DNA of 17,958 nucleotides from Bacteroides intestinalis. GTDB taxonomy: Bacteria; Bacteroidota; Bacteroidia; Bacteroidales; Bacteroidaceae. The position numbers were made by a program, and so were the translations under genes. The stretch is from NCBI RefSeq assembly GCF_902364365.1, contig NZ_CABJDN010000006.1, positions 468,912 to 486,869 on the forward strand, in the 5' to 3' direction. Below the pieces are notes generated by a model, which did no database searches, was not told the origin of the DNA, and saw nothing but the letters and a program-made list of their open reading frames with translations. Positions 13,956 to 17,958 of this stretch are shown in pieces. Each line of letters opens with the position of its first letter. Position 1 is the stretch's first letter.

Positions 13956-13985
13956 CGAAGGATATATTTTAATATATCCTTCTTT
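13956..13985 (+). terminator. Rho-independent terminator of the DUF4248 gene
   Basis: Perfect 12-bp stem 13956-13967 with 13970-13981 (gaaggatatatt) and a minimal loop, followed by tttt. Confidence 0.8.
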
Positions 13986-14163
13986 TAGTTTCTTATATTA
14001 CTTATTCATGTACGGTTGATAGTACGGATGGCTGTTTGCCGGAATGGGTAGACTTTTGATAATCAGTCTACTATATAGTCCACAAACCAGTTCAAAAAAA
14101 GTTCGCTGTTTTTGTCAGGATATATTCATTACTATATGGTTATGAACTAAATGATAAATAATC

Positions 14164-14242
14164 TTTTAGACGCGGATGACGCGGATTTTTTTTATACTTC
14201 TTATAGCGCAGCCTTTTAAATCCGCGTTATCCGCGTCTAAAA
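14164..14242. repeat. 25-bp inverted repeat with internal acgcggat duplication
   Basis: 14164-14188 pairs with 14218-14242 around a 29-nt loop. The only imperfection is one G-U position. Each arm contains two copies of gacgcggat-like sequence, so it is a direct repeat inside an inverted repeat. It begins with tttt and ends with aaaa, so it would terminate transcription mainly as a symmetric element. It looks like a dispersed palindromic element. Confidence 0.8.
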
Positions 14243-14417
14243 AATAATATACCGAATGGCGCTAATCACTTATCACTAAACCCTAATCACTTTTGTTCTT
14301 TTCCATTCCGTTATAAATAGACTTTCCCTAACGAAACTTATTAGACTAATACGAACCTGTATCGGATGATTGCAACCAACCTAAACAAGCGGGAGACGGA
14401 AAATAGATTTCTTGTCA

Positions 14418-14425
14418 TACTTTTG
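14418..14425 (+). promoter_or_regulatory. -7 element upstream of the primosome-like/dnaB genes
   Basis: TACTTTTG matches TAnnTTTG and lies 28 bp upstream of ATG 14454. No TTTG is found at the expected -33 distance. Confidence 0.4.
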
Positions 14426-14453
14426 TGCTCGCTAACAAAAACAATGATAAAAA

Positions 14454-15062
14454 ATGGATAGAAATTTAGGAACAACAGGTTATGTTATGATACCACGAGC
14501 TTTACTTTTGAAAGCATTTGACGAACACCATGAAGCAAGTGGAGATATGGAAGCCTTTTTGAGGATACTGACATATGTCAATTATGCGGAAGCAGTAGTG
14601 AAGCGTGTGAATACGAATGTGGTTTGTGCACGTGGAGAGTCAGTTATTTCCTATAGCCATTGGGCGGAAATTTTAGGATGGAGCCTTGGGCGAACCCGGC
14701 GCTACTTCATGAGACTCGTTGCCGAGGGTAACATTGAACAAGTGAAAGGTGACTGTGCCAGTCATATCCGCATACCGGGCTACGACGTGTGGACAGGTAA
14801 AAGTCAGACCGGAAAAAAGGGTGATTCTGCCGTGGAGGAAAGCTTTGGCCAGTTCTGGAATGAATATCATGAAACCACCCGTATGGCCCGGCAGAATCGG
14901 GAAAGCGCCCTCAGGGAGTGGAAGAAATTATCGCAGAACGAACGGAAACAGGCTTTGGAACATATTGACGAGTATTTCTTTCATCTGCGCGATACGAAGT
15001 TTTGCAGGCAGGCGGCGAAGTATCTGGCAGATAAGTTGTTTCAGGACGAGTATGATAACTGA
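14454..15062 (+). CDS. Winged-helix primosome/replication-initiation-like protein
   Basis: This 202-residue protein has two parts. The N-terminal part (about 1-115) has helices ending in VISYSHWAEILGWSLGRTRRYFMRLVAEGNIE, typical of a winged helix as found in phage and plasmid replication initiators. The C-terminal part (FGQFWNEYHETTRMARQNRESALREWKKLSQNERKQALEHI, about 131-172) resembles the C-terminal region of phage replication proteins that contact DnaB. It sits 29 bp upstream of the dnaB-like gene, so a helicase loader or origin-binding role is a reasonable inference. It is not a clear DnaT or DnaD by sequence. The linker region (KSQTGKKGDSAV) is short and polar. Confidence 0.65.
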   Translation: MDRNLGTTGYVMIPRALLLKAFDEHHEASGDMEAFLRILTYVNYAEAVVKRVNTNVVCARGESVISYSHWAEILGWSLGRTRRYFMRLVAEGNIEQVKGDCASHIRIPGYDVWTGKSQTGKKGDSAVEESFGQFWNEYHETTRMARQNRESALREWKKLSQNERKQALEHIDEYFFHLRDTKFCRQAAKYLADKLFQDEYDN

Positions 15063-15091
15063 ATACGAGCGATAGATAATTGAAAAATCGG

Positions 15092-16474
15092 ATGAAAGAA
15101 AAAGGAATTTTGAATCCGCAGGATGCCGAGCTGGAAGAGGCTGTGCTCGGTGCCTGCTTGGTGGAGAGTGAAGCTATCTCCCTGGTTGCTGATAAGTTGC
15201 GTCCCGAAATATTCTACAACGAACAGAACCGGATGATTTTTGCTGTCATTCAGGCCATGTTTCGTGCCGGGAAACAGATTGATATACTTACGGTGAAGAA
15301 TGAACTGGCTTCGTGTGGTAATCTGGAGAAGGTGGGCGGTCCTTATACGTTGGTGCGGCTTGCTTCACGCGTAGCATCGGGGGCACATCTGGAATATCAT
15401 GCGTGCATACTGCGTGAGATGTATGTCCGCCGTGAAGTGATTCTGGGTTCGTACAAACTACTGGCTGCGGCTTCCGACGAGTCCGTGGATATAGCAGATG
15501 TGCTGGCAGGCATACACGATTTGCTCGACCACCTTGAAGGAGAGATGGGAACTGCCGACCATCTCCGCACAATGGGCCAGTTGATGGAAGATACTCTGGC
15601 ACAGGTAGAAGCACGCGTGGAAGGGAGCCGGAATGGTATTACCGGTATCCCTACCGGTTTTTCGGATCTGGACAAGTTGACGGCGGGGTGGCAGCGGGGA
15701 GATCTGGATGTCATTGCTGCCCGCCCGGCAGCAGGAAAAACGGCCTTTGCATTGCATCTGGCCAGGGCAGCGGCAACAGCGGGACATTCGGTAGTGGTTT
15801 TCAGTCTGGAAATGCAGGGAGAGCGTTTGGGAGACCGTTGGCTGGTTGCTGCTGCCGAAGATGTAGATGCCTCACACTTGCGCAGAGGGCAACTCGGCAC
15901 AAGCGAATTGCGCCAGGTGCGTGAGGCTTCCTGCCAGCTTTCCCAGCTTCCCATCCGGGTGGAAGATAGTCCGGTGATTAGTATGGATCATGTACGCTCG
16001 GTGGCTCGTATGCTGAAAAGTAAAGGAGGATGTGATATGGTCATCGTGGATTACCTGCAACTTTGTGATATGAAGTCTGATCAGAACAATCGCAATCGTG
16101 AGCAGGAAGTGGCGCAAGCCACCCGTAAGGCCAAACTAATGGCTAAGGAACTGGATGTACCGGTATTGTTGCTCAGTCAGTTGAACCGTATGAGTGAAGG
16201 ACGTCCCGATTGCCGGCCTCTTTTGAGCGACTTGCGCGAGAGTGGTGCCATCGAGCAGGATGCGGATATGGTAATGTTGCTGTATCGTCCTGCCCTGCAT
16301 GGTTTGAAAACGGAACATAAGAGTAAATATCCTTCTGACGGGCTTGGTGTGGTGATCGTTGCGAAACATAGGAATGGTGAAACGGGTGATGTTTATTTCG
16401 GACATAACTCCAGTCTGACAAAAATGGGGGATTATATCCCGCCTGATGAATGGCTGATGAAGCATGCGAAGTGA
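15092..16474 (+). CDS. dnaB: Replicative DNA helicase, DnaB type
   Basis: This 460-residue protein has the DnaB layout. The N-terminal domain (NPQDAELEEAVLGACLVESEAI...RPEIFYNEQNRMIF) is followed by the linker and then a RecA-like domain starting TGIPTGFSDLDKLTAGWQRGDLDVIAARPAAGKTAFAL. Walker A GKT falls at about residues 214-216, where most DnaB proteins have PSMGKT or PGMGKT. Other motifs are VVFSLEM, DMVIVDYLQL (Walker B, about 316-325), LLLSQLNR and SDLRESGAIEQDADMV. It unwinds DNA 5'-3' as a hexamer. ATG 15092 was chosen over TTG 15080 because TTG would add only MKNR. It is unlikely to be the housekeeping copy, since it is embedded with DUF4248, HU, smalltalk and amidase genes; such accessory dnaB genes are common beside Bacteroides surface-polysaccharide loci. 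Confidence 0.92.
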   Translation: MKEKGILNPQDAELEEAVLGACLVESEAISLVADKLRPEIFYNEQNRMIFAVIQAMFRAGKQIDILTVKNELASCGNLEKVGGPYTLVRLASRVASGAHLEYHACILREMYVRREVILGSYKLLAAASDESVDIADVLAGIHDLLDHLEGEMGTADHLRTMGQLMEDTLAQVEARVEGSRNGITGIPTGFSDLDKLTAGWQRGDLDVIAARPAAGKTAFALHLARAAATAGHSVVVFSLEMQGERLGDRWLVAAAEDVDASHLRRGQLGTSELRQVREASCQLSQLPIRVEDSPVISMDHVRSVARMLKSKGGCDMVIVDYLQLCDMKSDQNNRNREQEVAQATRKAKLMAKELDVPVLLLSQLNRMSEGRPDCRPLLSDLRESGAIEQDADMVMLLYRPALHGLKTEHKSKYPSDGLGVVIVAKHRNGETGDVYFGHNSSLTKMGDYIPPDEWLMKHAK

Positions 16475-16532
16475 TATGGTTAGAATCGGTTGAAAACGGC
16501 CATTATTTGTTTAGAAATATTTAGTAATAAGC

Positions 16533-16563
16533 TTGACTTCCGCCCTCTGATGTTGTATCTTTG
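16533..16563 (+). promoter_or_regulatory. Bacteroides-type promoter of the HU gene
   Basis: TTG (16533-16535, in cttgac), a 20-bp spacer and TATCTTTG (16556-16563), 55 bp before ATG 16619. Confidence 0.75.
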
Positions 16564-16618
16564 TATCATACTTGAAAGAGTAATAATAACTTAAACCTTA
16601 ACTTAATTTGTTTTACTT

Positions 16619-17128
16619 ATGGATGTAACCGTAGAGCGCTATATGCGCAGAAAAATCGTGACTGATTCGGCGTCTCCCTTGTTTTTCTATCTCCGTCAGA
16701 AACCCGGTACGTGCAAGACTGTGGATGTGGATACCCTTGCCGCCGCCATACAGAAAAGTTGTGCGATGACGAAAGGAGATGTGAAACATGTGATCGAAGC
16801 TCTCGTAGAGGAGGTTCAGGAAAATCTGGCTAATGGGAACAAGGTGAAGTTGAACCTGTTTGGTACGTTTCATATGACATTTTGCTGTCCGGGAGTAGCT
16901 ACTTCGGCAGAGTGTACCGTGAAGAATATCAAACGGGTGAATATCCGTTTTGTTCCGGACAAGGAGCTGAAGTTGGTAAATAACAGCCATGCCGTAACCA
17001 GAAGCCCTGCAAATGTAACATTCGCATTGGAAAAACCGGAAGATAAGGATGGCAGTTCTTCCGGTGGCAACTCCGGCGGTGGTGATTCCGGCGGCGACGG
17101 CGGGATTGAAGATGATCCGCTGGGATAG
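16619..17128 (+). CDS. HU-family DNA-binding protein with Gly/Ser/Asp-rich tail
   Basis: This 169-residue protein belongs to the HU/HU-HIG group that accompanies dnaB and amidase genes in Bacteroides. The HU-like core is at about 45-115: DVDTLAAAIQKSCAMTKGDVKHVIEALVEEVQENLANGNKVKLNLFGTFHM, then VKNIKRVNIRFVPDKELK. The N-terminal extension (ERYMRRKIVTDSASPLFFYL) replaces the usual YYxVxR start. The C-terminal tail (about 142-169, GSSSGGNSGGGDSGGDGG followed by IEDDPLG) is acidic and disordered. It probably bends or coats DNA; the specific function in these modules is unknown. It has its own promoter and a terminator. Confidence 0.85.
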   Translation: MDVTVERYMRRKIVTDSASPLFFYLRQKPGTCKTVDVDTLAAAIQKSCAMTKGDVKHVIEALVEEVQENLANGNKVKLNLFGTFHMTFCCPGVATSAECTVKNIKRVNIRFVPDKELKLVNNSHAVTRSPANVTFALEKPEDKDGSSSGGNSGGGDSGGDGGIEDDPLG

Positions 17129-17131
17129 GAT

Positions 17132-17150
17132 CCAAAGCCGGAGGCTTTGG
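17132..17150 (+). terminator. Small GC hairpin after the HU gene
   Basis: ccaaagcc (17132-17139), loop gga, ggctttgg (17143-17150), starting 3 bp after the stop codon and followed by A-rich sequence rather than a T tract, so termination on the + strand is uncertain. Confidence 0.5.
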
Positions 17151-17179
17151 AAATTAAAAATTGAAGAATTAAAAATTAA

Positions 17180-17193
17180 AGGCTGCGCAGCCT
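17180..17193. repeat. 14-bp perfect palindrome aggctgcgcagcct
   Basis: Perfect loopless palindrome preceded by aattgaagaattaaaaattaaa-like AT repeats and followed by tatcatttatcactaatcgctaatcac. Similar tcactaa strings occur at about 14270-14291. Confidence 0.6.
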
Positions 17194-17238
17194 GCTTATC
17201 ATTTATCACTAATCGCTAATCACTAAAAAAACTCTCTT

Positions 17239-17334
17239 ATGAAGAAAACGACTTGGGACAAGATTTTGAAAATTGTAATTGCTGTAGCTTCTGCTGTATT
17301 GGGTGCGCTGAGTGCGCATGCGATGACAGCATAA
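17239..17334 (+). CDS. Smalltalk family peptide (31 aa)
   Basis: This very short gene encodes MKKTTWDKILKIVIAVASAV plus LGALSAHAMTA. The MKKxxWDxILKxxIAxxSAxxGxL pattern is that of the small 'smalltalk' proteins annotated in Bacteroides. Residues about 9-26 form one hydrophobic helix with a positively charged N-terminus, so membrane insertion is likely. It lies between the HU gene and the amidase gene, 10 bp before the latter's start, and is probably co-transcribed with it. A holin-like or membrane-signal partner for the amidase is conceivable but not shown. Confidence 0.85.
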   Translation: MKKTTWDKILKIVIAVASAVLGALSAHAMTA

Positions 17335-17344
17335 TCTTTTATCT

Positions 17345-17818
17345 ATGAGAAAAATTGATTTAATCGTGATTCATTGCAGCGCCACCCGCGCTGACCGTTG
17401 CTATACGGAATATGATTTAACCACAGACCACCTGCGCCGGGGCTTCTCCGGCGCAGGCTATCATTATTATATAAGGAAGAACGGGGATATCAAAAGTCTT
17501 CGTCCGGTAAAAACGCCCGGTGCACATGCGAAAGGCTACAATGCGCACTCAATAGGTATATGTTATGAAGGCGGGTTGGATACGAACGGTCGTGCTTCCG
17601 ATACGAGAACCGATTTCCAGAAACATTCCCTCCGTGTATTGGTCATGCTATTATTAAAAGATTATCCCGGCAGTAGGGTAGTGGGCCATCGTGATCTTAG
17701 CCCCGACCTGAACCATAATGGTGAAATAGAACCGGAAGAATGGATAAAAGAGTGTCCTTGCTTCCATGCTTCCACTATTTTGCAAGATCCCCCGCCTCAG
17801 AATCCTGCCTATCTATAA
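17345..17818 (+). CDS. N-acetylmuramoyl-L-alanine amidase (Amidase_2, T7 lysozyme type)
   Basis: This 157-residue protein has the Amidase_2 fold. IDLIVIHCSAT carries the first zinc His (residue 10), GAGYHYYI and AHAKGYNAHSIGICYEGG are conserved core segments, VVGHRDLSPD carries the second His, and KECPCF supplies the Cys ligand. It cleaves the amide bond between muramic acid and L-Ala in peptidoglycan. There is no signal peptide, as in phage endolysins, so export would need another factor, possibly the small membrane peptide encoded just upstream. The length is that of a single-domain endolysin. It is common as the last gene of the dnaB-HU-smalltalk-amidase module. The C-terminus (ILQDPPPQNPAYL) is an unstructured tail. 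Confidence 0.92.
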   Translation: MRKIDLIVIHCSATRADRCYTEYDLTTDHLRRGFSGAGYHYYIRKNGDIKSLRPVKTPGAHAKGYNAHSIGICYEGGLDTNGRASDTRTDFQKHSLRVLVMLLLKDYPGSRVVGHRDLSPDLNHNGEIEPEEWIKECPCFHASTILQDPPPQNPAYL

Positions 17819-17958
17819 CCCTGCTATCTCAATTCCCCCTTCGCGCGCACACGTATATATATAATGTGTGCCCTTCCGTGTCCGCCCACACTTCCTTTCA
17901 AAAATATGTTCTACAACATCCTTATCAATCAACGAGTTACAAAATTGTTTCAAAAAAC

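Larger units (their letters stand above)
13926..14453. other. 528-bp intergenic region without a gene
   Basis: It holds the DUF4248 terminator (13956-13985), a large dispersed-type palindrome (14164-14242), an AT-rich stretch with cactta/tcactaa-type short repeats (about 14267-14291) that also occur at 17196-17226, and a -7 element at 14418-14425. I see no credible ORF or structured RNA of known type. Confidence 0.6.

Noticed and set aside
13926..14453. CRISPR or tRNA in the gene-poor region
   Set aside because: No regularly spaced repeats, no cloverleaf and no CCA-type end are visible; only hairpins and AT-rich sequence.
17819..17958. Hairpin gcacac...gtgtgc with a TATATATATA loop after the amidase gene
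   Set aside because: The stem is only 6 bp with no T tract, so terminator or operator function is not supported; the right edge is otherwise featureless.

Overview
The window reads as a chromosomal segment of a gut Bacteroides or close relative. The clues are several promoters of the Bacteroides type (TTTG, about 20 bp, TAnnTTTG), weak Shine-Dalgarno sequences, fimbrillin-like lipoproteins of the DUF4906/FISUMP kind, DUF3791/DUF3990/DUF4248 proteins and a 'smalltalk' peptide. Every gene I support lies on the + strand. There are no rRNA, tRNA, CRISPR or insertion-sequence genes that I can see. Family names come from sequence recognition, not from searches.

Left two-thirds (1-12983): three paralogous surface lipoprotein genes of about 800 codons. 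The first is cut by the left edge (1-2225), the second lies at 4032-6577 and the third at 10572-12983. The first two are each followed by a near-identical gene for an AAA-ATPase fused to a PD-(D/E)XK nuclease domain (2331-3893 and 6668-8245), with a 106-bp identical promoter and 5' segment. After the second ATPase comes an operon-like group: an Rpn/PD-(D/E)XK transposase-family nuclease (8355-9233), a DUF3791 protein (9280-9555) and an overlapping DUF3990 protein (9549-10283). A conserved 40-nt hairpin (3939-3978 and 10359-10398) precedes lipoprotein genes 2 and 3.

The main discovery is inside the lipoprotein genes. Just after the lipoprotein leader, genes 2 and 3 carry five perfect tandem copies of a short GC-rich unit whose length is not a multiple of three: 13 bp at 4206-4270 and 11 bp at 10751-10805. 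The array runs straight into a perfect coding palindrome (19-bp arms, 3-nt loop). Gene 1 has the same palindrome at the window edge. With five 13-bp copies gene 2 is out of frame (leader ORF ends at 4409, body is in the -1 frame); three or six copies would restore it. Gene 3 with five 11-bp copies is in frame. This looks like slipped-strand ON/OFF phase variation of surface proteins. The palindromes differ between paralogs but stay perfect, so the encoded residues on the two arms change as reverse-complement codon pairs.

Right third (13137-17818): a basic coiled-coil protein of unknown function, a DUF4248 protein, a winged-helix/primosome-like protein directly upstream of a DnaB-type helicase, an HU-family DNA-binding protein, a 31-residue smalltalk peptide and an N-acetylmuramoyl-L-alanine amidase. 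This phage-like replication/lysis module is a recurring neighbour of surface-structure loci in Bacteroides. The parts are separated by terminators and palindromic repeats.
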